From contig NC_066513.1 in the NCBI RefSeq assembly GCF_024679095.1, forward strand, positions 13,885,210 to 13,949,209: DNA of 64,000 bases, read 5' to 3'. The position numbers and the translations under genes are program-made. Positions 36,338 through 48,689 of the stretch are shown here, piece after piece (position 1 is the first letter of the stretch; every line of letters begins with the position of its first letter). Below the pieces are notes generated by a model. It had not been told where the DNA came from. It worked only from the letters and a program-made list of their open reading frames with translations, and searched no databases. The DNA is from Eriocheir sinensis (lineage: Eukaryota; Arthropoda; Malacostraca; Decapoda; Varunidae).

Positions 36338-36541
36338 AAATCCGGGGCGCGCATGAAGTGTTCGGCATGCAAGATCATCGCTCACACAGGCTGCATCGCT
36401 GCTCTGGTCGAGAAGGTCAAGTTTCCGTGCAAGCCGACCTTCCGTGATGTGGGGCCGCGCCAGTACCGGGAGCAGACGGCCACGCACCACCACTGGGTCC
36501 ATCGGCGGAACCAGAAGGGAAAATGCAAGCAGTGTGGCAAG
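36338..36541 (+). CDS. rdgA: Diacylglycerol kinase type IV (zeta/iota, rdgA-like), internal exon
   Basis: Sixty-eight codons, phase 0 at both ends. Diacylglycerol kinases phosphorylate diacylglycerol to phosphatidic acid at membranes and so attenuate DAG signalling; the Drosophila type IV enzyme rdgA acts in phototransduction. The exon covers the end of the first C1 zinc finger (C8-x2-C11-x4-H16-x2-C19 and C31, in [14 protein letters not shown] and [11 protein letters not shown]) and the start of the second ([18 protein letters not shown], with C63 and C66). This HHWVHRR block is characteristic of the zeta/iota class. The acceptor is TTCACAG at 36331-36337, downstream of a long polypyrimidine tract. 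The donor is AAG/GTGAGT at 36541/36542. A second in-frame acceptor (CTCAG at 36301-36305) would add 32 nt. No other exon of the gene is recognisable here, so the catalytic and ankyrin regions must lie outside the window. Confidence 0.93.
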
Positions 36542-36810
36542 GTGAGTGTTGATGCTGAGTTACCTGTATTTGTAGAGGGGATGAGGGCAGTGCGGTAAAA
36601 GGGAAAGAGGGTGAAAGGAGAAATAGTATGTTTGTGTTGGTATGGGGAATGGTTAGAGTACAGAAAGGGAAGTGTAGGGAGTGTGCCAAGGTAAGTGTGC
36701 TGAGTTACCTGTATGTGTTGTACCTGTGTGGGTGAAAGGAAAAGGGGGATAAAAGGGCAAGTGTCTGTATGTAGTCATGGGGAAGGGTTAGAGTACGGAA
36801 AAGGGAAAGG
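36512..36810 (+). repeat. Tandem copy of exon 3' end plus donor, period ~149 bp
   Basis: 36512-36541 plus the following intron start (GTGAGTGTTGATGCTGAG, then TTACCTGTAT) is repeated in diverged form at 36661-36793. There the sequence reads through codons QKGKCRECAK and then a consensus donor GTAAGT at 36691, followed by GCTGAGTTACCTGTATGTG. A third fragment of the flank (GGTTAGAGTACGGAAAAGGG) is at about 36786. The second copy lacks a clear polypyrimidine tract and acceptor. Confidence 0.8.
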
Positions 36811-37071
36811 AAAAGAGAGTACTGGTAGATGCATTTCTGTACTCCCAAAATCACACAAATGAGAAACATCAGAAATCGAATAAAATGTGAGAAAAAAAAT
36901 TGTTGTAGGGGGATGAGGACGGGCGAAGGAAGGAAAGGAGGGGAAGAAGAGGTAGAGGGATGTTAGTGTTTTGATAATGGTTTCTGGGTTGCTCGTTTGT
37001 AGTAAGAGGGTGAGAATGGGGATTGGAGTAAGGGGGGAAAAGGGATATGTTACGTAGATGCATTTACATAG
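36811..37071. other. Unassigned intronic sequence
   Basis: About 260 bp of purine-leaning sequence between the exon duplication and the LINE. Nothing recognised. Confidence 0.5.
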
Positions 37072-38640
37072 ATTTACATAGAAAATCAGACCACACAGAC
37101 CCCATGGTCCAGACTAGGTGGTCTGTCCTTAAACCTAAGTGATTTTACATTAATCAGATGGCTCCAAAACGTTGCTTTTCTACTCTAGTTAATATTAAGT
37201 TCAAGGAAGTGACGGTCGAGCTTGTTTTTAAAGGAGTCAATCGTGTTACACTGGACCACTGATGGTGGGAGCTTATTCCATTCTCGCACTACAACGTTGA
37301 TGAAGAAAAATTTGGTGCAATCTGAATTTACTTGTCTACATTTGAGTTTTGTGCCATTGTTCCTCGTTCGCAAAGTGTCATCGATCATAAACAATTTTGT
37401 TCTGTCTACATTCGTGAAACCATTAAGTATTTTAAAACATTCGATCAGTTTTCCTCGGAGGCGACGTTTCTCAAGAGAGAACATGTTAAGGGTGGAAAGC
37501 CTTTCTTCGTAGGATTTGTTGCGCAAGGAAGGGATCATTTTTGTTGCTTGACGCTGAACACCTTCTAGTTTAGCAATGTCCTTTGCATGGTGGGGAGACC
37601 AAAACTGTACCGCATATTCCAAGTGGGGTCTGACTTAACTAATGTAGAGCGGAAGTATTACATCTTTATTTTTGAATAAAAAGTTTCTTTTAATGAAACC
37701 CAACATTCTGTTCGCTTTATTTGCTGCACCGATGCATTGATGTGAGAATTTGAGGTTTGACGCGATTTTAATCCCCAGGTCCTTAACTCATTGAACACTT
37801 GTGAGTTTAACGCCGCGTATTTCGTAATCGAACTTCTTATTTTTTGTTCCAACTTGAAGGACCTGGCACTTGTCTACGTTAAAGGGCATCTCCCATTTAT
37901 CCGACCAAGCTGAAATTTTGTGCAAATCCTCTTGGAGGCTTTGCCTGTCTTCGTCAGTGAGACCCGAGTTACCAATCTTTGTGTCGTCTGCAAATTTACT
38001 AATGCGATTATTGAGTCCAACATCCACGTCGTTGATGTAAATAATGAAGAGCACTGGGCCAAGAACCGAGCCCTGAGGGACGCCACTAGTGACCGGCGCC
38101 CACTCTGAGTTAAATCCGTCAATCACAACTCTTTGTTGTCTGTTGCTCAACCAATTCGCGATCCATTGGTTTACTTGACCGTCAATGCCTATTTGTTTTA
38201 ATTTATAAAGTAATTTATGATGTGGGACTTTATCAAACGCTTTCTGGAAATCAAGATAGACTACGTCCACTGATTTGGTTACGTCATAAATTGAGAAGAG
38301 ATCGTTATAAAAGGTCAGTAGGTTTGACAGGCAGGATCTTTTGTTACGGAAGCCATGTTGTGAATCCCCAATTAATGAATGGCTTTCGAGGTAACTCACA
38401 ATTTTGTCTCTAATTATGCTCTCGAGTAGCTTACCTACAATTGAAGTTAGACTAATGGGTCGGTAGTTACCTGGTATTTTTTTGTCTCGTTTTTTAAAAA
38501 TCGGTGTCACGTTAGCCTTTTTCCAATCCGAAGGGACGATGCCTTGTCGCAAGGACATATTGAATACGGTAGTGAGGGAGGAGAGTATTTCGCTCTTAGT
38601 TTCTTTAAGCATTTCTGGGTAGGTAGAGTAATGGGACAAA
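37072..38640 (-). mobile_element. CR1-like LINE family C, copy 2
   Basis: Minus-strand element, 5' truncated at about 38640 inside the linker upstream of the reverse transcriptase. Coding region to the stop at 37185, then about 110 bp of 3' untranslated sequence ending in two CTATGTAAAT units next to 37072. It lies antisense to the kinase gene, in the intron following the exon. Confidence 0.94.
37185..38639 (-). pseudogene. Reverse transcriptase pseudogene (family C, copy 2)
   Basis: A single frame of about 485 codons with only two in-frame stops: TGA at 37788-37790, where copy 1 has a Cys codon, and TAA at 37635-37637, where copy 1 has Leu. Visible in order: KKANVTPIFKK, NYRPISLTS (motif 1/2 region), VVYLDFQKAFDKV (motif A), [13 protein letters not shown] (motif B), FADDTK (motif C, catalytic Asp pair intact), [37 protein letters not shown], and the CR1-type end VVVREWNKLPPSVV followed by FKNKLDRHF. 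The endonuclease and ORF1 are missing. A recent loss by point mutation, not by rearrangement. Confidence 0.95.
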
Positions 38641-38935
38641 AGGAAGATATTGATAGATACATTTACTTAATCTCAAAATCGGACAAACTATAATATAAAT
38701 ATCCAAATTGAAACACGAGAAGGGAATGTTCTTTTAAAGTAATCCCAGACCTCTCTAAGGGTTGCAGGAATCTTTAGTCCCGACCCACACAAAAAATGCT
38801 GAAAGAAAATGAGCAAAAACGAAAAAAGGAGACAAAAAAATGCGTCTGCGGGGGCAGAAAAAGAGGGCAGACGCGAGGCCTTCAACGTGATGAGAAATAT
38901 TGGTCCCGAAGTAATGAAGAGGATCTGTATGTACG
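38641..38935. other. Unassigned
   Basis: About 300 bp of complex sequence. No gene recognised. Confidence 0.45.
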
Positions 38936-39660
<725 letters not shown>

Positions 39661-39774
39661 CTTTAATCTTGTAATGTGTATATTATAATGTACATGTGTA
39701 TGTTATACTGAATACCTGAGTGTGGCGACAAGTGGTCGGTGTTCGCACAACAGGATGTCTAACAACACGTCGTG

Positions 39775-40815
39775 CTTTCACATTCATGGTACAGAGGAGG
39801 TCATTTTCACATTCATGGTACAGCAAGGGATGTCATTTCACATTCATGGTACAGAGGAGGTCATTTTCACATTCATGGTACAGAGGAGGGTCATTTTCAC
39901 ATTCATGGTACAGAGGAGGTCATTTCACATTCATGGTACAGAGGGAGGTCATTTCACATTCATGGTACAGAGGCTCATTTTCACATTCATGGTACAGAGG
40001 GAGGGTCATTTTCACATTCATGGTACAGAGGGAGGGTCATTTTCACATTCATGGTACAGAGGGAGGGTCATTTTCACATTCATGGTACAGAGGGAGGGTC
40101 ATTTTCACATTCATGGTACAGAGGGAGGATCATTTTCACATTCATGGTACAGAGAGAGGATCATTTTCACATTCATGGTACAGAGGGAGGCTCATTTTCA
40201 CATTCATGGTACAGAGAGAGGATCATTTTCACATTCATGGTACAGAGAGAGGATCATTTTCACATTCATGGTACAGAGAGAGGATCATTTTCACATTCAT
40301 GGTACAGAGGGAGGGTCATTTTCACATTCATGGTACAGAGAGAGGATCATTTTCACATTCATGGTACAGAGGGAGGGTCATTTTCACATTCATGGTACAG
40401 AGGGAGGCTCATTTTCACATTCATGGTACAGAGGGAGGGTCATTCTCACATTCATGGTACAGAGGGAGGGTCATTTTCACATTCATGGTACAGAGGGAGG
40501 GTCATTCTCACATTCATGGTACAGAGGGAGGGTCATTCTCACATTCATGGTACAGAGGGAGGGTCATTCTCACATTCATGGTACAGAGGGAGGGTCATTC
40601 TCACATTCATGGTACAGAGGGAGGGTCATTCTCACATTCATGGTACAGAGGGAGGGTCATTCTCACATTCATGGTACAGAGGGAGGGTCATTCTCACATT
40701 CATGGTACAGAGGGAGGGTCATTTTCACATTCATGGTACAGAGGGAGGGTCATTCTCACATTCATGGTACAGAGGGAGGGTCATTCTCACATTCATGGTA
40801 CAGAGGGAGGGTCAA
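39775..40815. repeat. 31-bp minisatellite, ~34 units
   Basis: The unit contains CACATTCATGGTACAGAGGG followed by AGGGTCATTTT; 34 copies of ATTCATGGTACAG counted. Left-hand units vary in length (missing G or TT); from about 39985 the period is a steady 31 bp. Sub-variants are clustered: GAGAGAGGATC in the middle and CATTCTCAC at the right. The unit has no stop codon on the + strand in any frame and 31 is 1 mod 3, so all three frames stay open for 370-450 codons with the same 31-residue super-repeat. I regard these frames as artefacts. The unit matches an internal segment of DR1. Confidence 0.97.
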
Positions 40816-41029
40816 ACTACCACCAGGGTCGTAAAACTAGGTCGTTATTCCCAGACGCTTCCGCCTCCCACATCAACTATTTACAAAGGCCAAAAAGTAG
40901 ATCAGTCGGGTTCTAATGGTGGGGATTTTTTTCAAGTTCATGGTACAGAGGAAGGGTCAGACTACCACGAGGATCATAAAACTACCCCTTGGAAATGCTC
41001 ACAACCACAACGAAAGCCCTGTCAAAATA

Positions 41030-41095
<66 letters not shown>

Positions 41096-41118
41096 GGACG
41101 CCGAAATGTTTAAGAAAA
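40816..41118 (+). mobile_element. DR1 dispersed element, copy C, with (GT)n expansion
   Basis: The last minisatellite unit passes into GTCAAACTACCACCAGGGTC, the DR1 sequence that normally follows. A second DR1 copy then starts (CACATCAACTATTTACAAAG, GATCAGTCGGGTTCTAATGG, TTCATGGTACAGAGGAAGGG, GAAATGCTC, CGAAAGCCCTGTCAAAATAA). The short TGTG of other copies is expanded to (GT)n at 41031-41090 before TACTTGGACGCCGAAATGTT. Confidence 0.88.
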
Positions 41119-41164
41119 TTATCATAAGTCCGAAAAGGAGTTACATAATTTTTTTAAGTTTTTG

Positions 41165-41310
41165 TTCTTTACGTTCATGGTACCGAAGAATGGTCAAACT
41201 ACCCCTAGGATCATAAAACTAGCCCTGGAAATGCTCAAAACCAAAACGAAAGCCATGTCAAAATACTGTGTGTGTTTGGACGCCCGAAATGTGTAAGAAT
41301 ATGACCCAGA
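41165..41310 (+). mobile_element. DR1 dispersed element, copy D (partial)
   Basis: Starts at TTCATGGTACCGAAGAATGG and continues TCAAACTACCCCTAGGATCA, TAAAACTAGCCCTGGAAATG, CGAAAGCCATGTCAAAATAC, a short GT run, TTTGGACGCCCGAAATGTGT. The 5' half of the element is missing. In tandem with copy C. Confidence 0.85.
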
Positions 41311-41339
41311 CAGACGGTCGTATAACAAACAGCATATGA

Positions 41340-41580
41340 CGTCAGTTGGAGTGTGTTTGGGGCGTTTTGGAGAGGCTGTCGCAAGGTAGGATACTTCGTT
41401 ATAAGGCACACTGAAGGACGTTAGGAAGGGCCAAAGCGATGTTATACCCCGGACACGTATTTTGGGTTGAGCAGAGTGTGTCGCAAGGTGAGGTTCTTCT
41501 TTATAAGGCAAAATGAAAAGCACCATCAAGGACCAAAGCAATCTTACACCCAGAGCACATTTGTTTAGAAGAAAGACCAG
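41340..41580. repeat. ~102-bp tandem duplication
   Basis: GTCGCAAGGT begins two diverged units at 41378 and 41480. Each continues with TTCTT or CTTCG, TTATAAGGCA, GGCCAAAGCGATGTTATACC or GACCAAAGCAATCTTACACC. A 131-codon minus-strand frame spans both and is not recognised. Confidence 0.75.
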
Positions 41581-41734
41581 AATATCCACTATGCTATTTT
41601 TTTTTTTTTTGTGTGTGTGTGTGTTGTTAAGTCCCGGCGTGTTTGACCAAGAAAATCACGTTCCCCACTGATTGTTTGTTTGAAAGTTTCCAGTTTAACT
41701 TCATTATCGTGTGTTTGCGTGGCGCCGGCGAATA

Positions 41735-41815
41735 AGGAGAAAGCCACGAACTTATAAAAACGAAACTGATAACATTCGTGCGTACATATTTTTAGAGGGA
41801 TTCTGAAAACCGTAT
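41735..41815. repeat. DR3 dispersed repeat, copy 1
   Basis: CCACGAACTTATAAAAACGA, AACTGATAACATTC, GTACATATTTTTAGAGGGAT and TCTGAAAACCG, repeated in diverged form at 42081-42155. Class unknown. Confidence 0.6.
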
Positions 41816-41869
41816 CATCATTATAGTTAGTCAGGAATCGAGTTTGCAATGTGAATGAAAGGAAAATTT

Positions 41870-42062
41870 TATCTCGCTTTTGGCCACTCTTCTCTACTTT
41901 ATCATAGGAGCACACCCCGTCACTCCTCCTTCACCTTTCCTCTTCCTCTCCCCTCTTCCTCTTCCCTCTTGTTTCTCCTCCAATATCTCCCTGCACCACA
42001 TGACTAAAAGTGTTTTGCGAGCCTTTTTGTTTCATTTGTTTTTGCCCTTGAGCTGCTTTCCT
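41870..42062 (-). mobile_element. DR2 dispersed element, copy 3
   Basis: On the minus strand: GGAAAGCAGCTCAAGGGCAA, AAACAAATGAAACAAAAAGG, a C/T-to-G/A insert, then GCTCCTATGATAAAGTAGAG and AAGAGTGGCCAAAAGCGA. It lies between the two DR3 copies. Confidence 0.7.
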
Positions 42063-42080
42063 TAGCCGTAATAAAATGAA

Positions 42081-42155
42081 ATCCACGAACTTATAAAAAC
42101 AAAACCAGTGATATTGTTCCACGTATCTATTTTAAGGGGCACTCTAAAAACTGAA
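42081..42155. repeat. DR3 dispersed repeat, copy 2
   Basis: ATCCACGAACTTATAAAAAC, AAAACCAGTGATATTGTTCC, TATCTATTTTAAGGGGCACT and CTAAAAACTGAAGG match the 41735-41815 copy in the same orientation. Confidence 0.6.
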
Positions 42156-42835
42156 GGACGAAGAGGGAAGAGGTCGAGGTGGAGATGAAAAATAGGAGGA
42201 GGAGGAGGAGGAAAAGAAAATGAAGAGAAGGAACAAGAGGAGATGAGAGTAGGAGTTGGAAGAAGAGGAGAAGGAGGAGATGAAGAAAAGGAAGAGGAAG
42301 AAGAGGAGAGAAAGAATATAAATAGGAGGAGGAGACGAAGAAAAAGAAGAGGAAAAAGAGGAAAAGTAGAGTAAGAATAGAAGGATGAGATGATGAGTGG
42401 GAAAAGGAAATAAAGAGAAGAAATAGAAGATGAAGAATAGTAACAGGAGGAGGAGGAGGAGGAGGAGAATAGGATATAGAGTAGGAAGAGGAAGAGGAGG
42501 AGGAAAAGAAGATGAAGAGAAGGAACAAGAGGAGACGAGAGTAGGAAGAAGAGGAGGAGAAGGAGGAGATGAAGATAAGGAAGAGGAGAGGAAGAATAGA
42601 AATAGGAGGAGAAGGAAGAGGAAAAAAGAGGAAAATAAGAGTAGGAATAGAAGGATGAGATGAAGAGCAGGAAGAGACAATAAAGAAAAGAAATAGGAGA
42701 TGAAGAATAGGAACATGAGGAGGAGGAGGAGGAGGAGGGAATATAAAGTAGGAAGAGAAGGAGGAGATGATGTAAAATAGGAAGAGGAAGAGGAGGAGGA
42801 GGAGGAAGAGGAAAAGAGTAGTCAGTCCGGCGTCC
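42156..42835. repeat. Purine-rich array with a ~291-bp higher-order unit
   Basis: GGA/GAAGA trinucleotide-like sequence. GAACAAGAGGAGATGAGAGT at 42231 recurs as GAACAAGAGGAGACGAGAGT at 42522, and ATAGAAGGATGAGAT and GATGAAGAATAG also recur at the same interval, so the real period is about 291 bp. Frames here are charged or Ser/Phe polymers. Confidence 0.85.
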
Positions 42836-43010
42836 AGTTTGCAGTCAGAACGAAAACTGAAAGGAGAGTTTTGAAATGTGGGGACTCCTTAACCGGCGCC
42901 TAATGGAAGGTGACTCGTGCGTCTGGCAGCCGAACGGGGTCAAATTTATGCTATTGGTTGCCCGGCTGCTAACGCCACCTGCCCCGACCAATCACACGGG
43001 AGCTACACCT
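42836..43010. other. Unassigned complex sequence between purine and pyrimidine blocks
   Basis: About 175 bp with balanced composition at the switch from a purine-rich to a pyrimidine-rich array. It holds inverted CCAAT-type pentamers (ATTGG near 42954, CCAAT near 42989). The short frames give no recognised protein. Confidence 0.4.
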
Positions 43011-45120
<2,110 letters not shown>

Positions 45121-45494
45121 TAAAGGCAAGGGAAGGGAGCGTGTTATGCCGCTGGTTGAGTTTCGCTGCTGTTAGATTTATTGTGGTTGTGCTGGGCGGC
45201 GAGTTTCACGTCAGCTTCGAGATTGTGATTTACTTACCTGGACGGAGAGAGAGAGAATAAGGGAAAAGGCTAATAATTTTGGATTTGAGGTTGTGATATA
45301 GTTACCTGTACGAGAGAGAGAGAGAGAGAGAGATGACGTGAAATAGTTCATATATAATGATTTTTGAATTCATATATACGTACAAAAAAATGTGTTTACT
45401 TTCCTTTGGGGTAATTTGTAAGTCAAGATTGTTTACGAATATATATGTGGACGTGTTTGGGAATTAGTCTACCGCTTTCAAACACAAAAAAACA

Positions 45495-45498
<4 letters not shown>
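45121..45498. other. Unassigned
   Basis: About 380 bp with a doubled motif (GATTTGAGGTTGTGATATAG and GAGATTGTGATTTACTTACC, each before a GA run). No gene seen. Confidence 0.4.
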
Positions 45499-45568
<70 letters not shown>

Positions 45569-45775
45569 AAAACACCACTACGACCAGGATCAATGCAGCA
45601 CTTACAACCAACAAACAAACACACACACAAACATGCACAGAGTCACCATGAATACAGGAATGATAAAAAAAAACATCACCACCAACACCACCACCGTCAC
45701 CACCAACACCAACACCATCACCACTAACAACAACAACAACACCACCAACACCAACAACACGACCGCACTTAATAA
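45499..45775. repeat. (AC)n(AT)n and CAC/AAC repeats
   Basis: AC at 45497-45551 running into AT at 45552-45567, then ACC/AAC-rich sequence at 45675-45760. Confidence 0.93.
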
Positions 45776-45889
45776 ATTCAATCTCACCTGTAATCTGGGC
45801 GTAATTGTTCCAAGCTAGTGAAGGTGTACTGGACAGGTTAGGGTTGATGTGTGTGGGTAGGGGGGAGGGAGGGGGGTTAAAGTGGGAAG

Positions 45890-46510
45890 AGTAAACAACC
45901 TCCCTTCCTCCCTAATACTACTCATACTGTTACTCATACGGCTCATACTTCTCCCTCATTCTTCCCTTCCATTCCTTTCTTTTCCCTCATCACCTGTTCT
46001 TTGTTTACTTTGTTCGACTCATACTTTCCTTCCCTTTCTCTTTTTTTCCCCTCATCACCTTCTCCTCTCTCTCTTTCCCCTTCCCTCAACTCTACTTCCC
46101 CTTACCTCTCTGTTTCTTTTTTCTCTCCCCCACTTCCCCATTCTCTTCTCCCACTTCCCTTTACTCTTCTTCCCCTTACGTTGTTCCTCTTTATTCCCCT
46201 CCCCACATCTCCCTCTCACTCTCTGAACTCTACTTCCCCTTACCTTTCTGTTCTTCCCCCTTCCCCACGTTTCCTCTCTCCCCAACTTACCTCAACTTTA
46301 CTTCCCCTCACCCTGCTATTCCTCATTTTCCCCTCTCCACCTCCCCATTCTCCTCTCCTCTTCCTAAACTGTATTTCCCCTAACCTACTTCCGCTTTACC
46401 CCTCCCTACCTCCCCTTCTCTCCCTTCTCCATCACCTGTACTTCCCCTCACCTTCCTGTTCTTTTTTTTCTTTTCCCTCCCCACGCTCTTCCTCACGCCA
46501 TTATCTTTCC
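45890..46510. repeat. Pyrimidine-rich array, period ~70 bp
   Basis: A TACTTCCCCTTACCT or TACTTCCCCTCACC block recurs near 46094, 46168, 46228, 46300, 46372 and 46438, with CTCCCCACTTCC-like sequence between. Confidence 0.8.
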
Positions 46511-46667
46511 CTCCCCTCATCCTCATCCTCTTTCCCCCTCCTTTCCTCAGCGTTTTGTTCCCCAGGTGCTCGCCCCTCCCACCCCCCTCCCCATGAAACA
46601 CCTGTCTGTAATTACAAGGCCTGGGCAATTTTGGAATTTGACATGTCATTAGCAGGGGGCCTCGGCG

Positions 46668-46671
<4 letters not shown>

Positions 46672-46744
<73 letters not shown>

Positions 46745-46861
46745 ACAGGTACACACGAGGAGGATTCACAGGTAATTTGCTACTAATTGTCGATTCCTCT
46801 TTTCCAGTGACAAATAATTTATGCTTGCACGATTAAATGGAAACAGACAAACACACTTGTA

Positions 46862-46917
<56 letters not shown>

Positions 46918-47036
46918 CACACACGCAAACAGTTTTTTTGTTGTTTGTATGATTAAAAACTTCGTACATGAGCAATGGTAGTAGTAATAGTAATAGTAGT
47001 AGTAGTAGTAGTAGTAGTTGTTGTTGTTGTTGTTTT
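46672..47036. repeat. Two (AC)n tracts, (AGT)n and (GTT)n
   Basis: AC at 46671-46743 and 46864-46917; AGT at about 46978-47018 turning into GTT to 47033. Confidence 0.96.
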
Positions 47037-47099
47037 TAGGTTGAAATTTCAGGTTATTGGATATTCTCATCTTCCCTTCACGTTTCATTGGCTTACTTT

Positions 47100-47345
47100 A
47101 TTGGCCTCCTCCTCCTCCTCCTCCTCCTCCTCTTCATGTTCATCATCATCATCGTCATCTTCATCCTTCTCCTCCTCTTCCAACTTTTCACCCACCTTTT
47201 CATATTTTCTTTATTTTCTGCCTTAAATTTTCCTTATTTTCCATCTGATTTCCCTACCTCCTCCTCCTCCTCCCCCTCATCCCCCACCTCCTCATCCTCC
47301 CCCTTCTCCTCTTCCTCTTCCCCATTCGGTGCCAGCAATGAAGAC
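47100..47345. repeat. CCT-rich region
   Basis: CCT at 47106-47130, ATC/CAT at 47139-47155, CCT-rich to about 47330. Confidence 0.85.
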
Positions 47346-47429
47346 GCGTAGAATAGTAAAAATCGTCAAAGTAGTTAAGCTTGTTAGCAGGTAACAAGCT
47401 TTCTCGGGCCTGCTACACGCATACTCCGC

Positions 47430-47559
47430 TATTCCTCCTCCTCCTTCTCTTCCTCCTCCTCCTTCTCTTCCTCCTCCTCCTCATATATTCCTACTTCTCT
47501 TCTCAGGCTCCTTAATCTTCCTAGTCCCTTCCCCTATCCATTCCCTCCTTGGCAGTGTT

Positions 47560-47591
<32 letters not shown>

Positions 47592-47880
47592 CTGTTTCGT
47601 GTCCTCTTCCTCCTTTCGTCTTCTTCCTTCCCCTTTCCATTCCCTCGGTAGCTCTTTCCTGTTCTTCCTCCTCCTCTTCCTCCGTCTCCTTCTCTTCCTC
47701 TTCCTCCTCCTCCTCCTGTTTCATGTCCTCTTCCTCCTTTCGTCCTTGTTCCTTCCCCTTTCCATTCCCTCGGTAGTTCTTTCCTGTTCCTCCTCCTCCT
47801 CTTCCTCCTTCTCTTCCTCTTTCCTCCTCCTCCTCCTCCTGTTTCGTGTCCTCGTCCTCCTTTCTTCCCTGAGGCAGAGT
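47430..47880. repeat. C/T-rich array, period ~123 bp
   Basis: CCTGTTTCGTGTCCTC or CCTGTTTCATGTCCTC at about 47593, 47717 and 47840, with CCTTTCCATTCCCTCGGTAG between. The first two full units are highly similar. Confidence 0.92.
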
Positions 47881-48321
47881 ACTAACACACTTGCTTGTAA
47901 TAAGTTATCTCGGGGTAACTTAATAATGGAGAGAGAAAGACAAGTTGATTCATTTTGTGTTTGTGGTTCTTGTGCTCTTTGTTATTCACTTATGTCTTCT
48001 GTGTTGTCTCTTTGCTTCTTCTTCTTCTCCTTCTTCTTCTTCTTCTTCTGTTTCTTCTTCCATTCGTCTGTTTAGTGACCCCTATCTCCTTTCTCTTTCC
48101 TTCTCTTCATCTTCCTCTTTTTCTTGTTTATTTCTTCCTTCTTCTTATTCGTCTATGTCTTCTTCTTCTTCTGCTTCTCCTTCTTCGCCCACTTCTTTTT
48201 CTTCATCTTCTTTTGCTTCTTTTTTTTTCTTCGTCTTCGTCATATTCCTCGTCTTTTCCTACTACTTCTTCTTTTTTTTCCTTCTTCATTTCCTTCTGAT
48301 CCTTCTTCTTTTTCTTCTTTT

Positions 48322-48353
<32 letters not shown>

Positions 48354-48429
48354 TCTTCTTCTTCTTCTTCTTCATTTCCTTCCTCTCCATCTTTTTTATT
48401 CTTCCTCTTATTCTTATTCTTGTCATTGT
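47881..48429. repeat. Short spacer and CTT-rich region
   Basis: A short complex spacer to about 47995, then TTC/CTT trinucleotide-rich DNA to 48429. Ser/Phe-rich frames are artefacts. Confidence 0.85.
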
Positions 48430-48680
48430 CCTCTTCCTCTTCCGTCTTCTTCTTCTTCTCCTTCTTCCTTTCCTCTTCCTCTTCCGTCTTCTTCTTCTTC
48501 TCCTTCTTCCTTTCCTCTTCCTCTTCCGTCTTCTTCTCCTTCTCCTTCTTCCTTTCCTCTTCCTCTTCCGTCTTCTTCTTATTCTCCTTCTTCCTTTCCT
48601 CTTCCTCTTCCGTCGTCTTCTTCTTCTCCTTCTTCCTTTCCTCTTCCTCTTCCGTTTTCTTCTTCTCCTTCTTCTTCCTC
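48430..48680. repeat. 42-bp minisatellite, 6 units
   Basis: The unit is built of CCTCTTCCTCTTCCGTC plus CTTCTTCTTCTCC plus TTCTTCCTTT. As 42 is a multiple of 3, the + frame gives a regular 14-residue Phe/Ser repeat that continues in frame into the LINE reverse transcriptase. Confidence 0.95.
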
Positions 48681-48689
48681 CTCCTCCTA

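Noticed and set aside
37185..38639. Reading the FADD-containing frame as a host polymerase or telomerase
   Set aside because: Motif order and the VVREWNKLP-type C terminus are those of CR1-like LINEs, and a second copy exists at 23468-24757.
39775..40815. Possible CRISPR-like array
   Set aside because: Direct 31-bp repeats without unique spacers, in an animal genome. It is a minisatellite.
39720..41127. Three overlapping + strand open frames of 370-451 codons with His/Ser/Trp/Tyr-rich repeats
   Set aside because: They are the three phases of one stop-free 31-bp minisatellite. Equal openness of all frames argues against coding selection, and the unit derives from a non-coding dispersed repeat.
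41194..41589. 131-codon minus-strand frame
   Set aside because: It spans two diverged ~102-bp tandem units and shows no known domain. Treated as repeat-derived.
42144..42716. 190-codon Phe/Ser/Leu-rich minus-strand frame
   Set aside because: Reverse strand of the GGA/GAAGA array with a 291-bp period.
48420..48686. N-terminal Phe/Ser domain of the reverse transcriptase frame
   Set aside because: It is the 42-bp minisatellite read in frame. The LINE sequence begins at about 48690.
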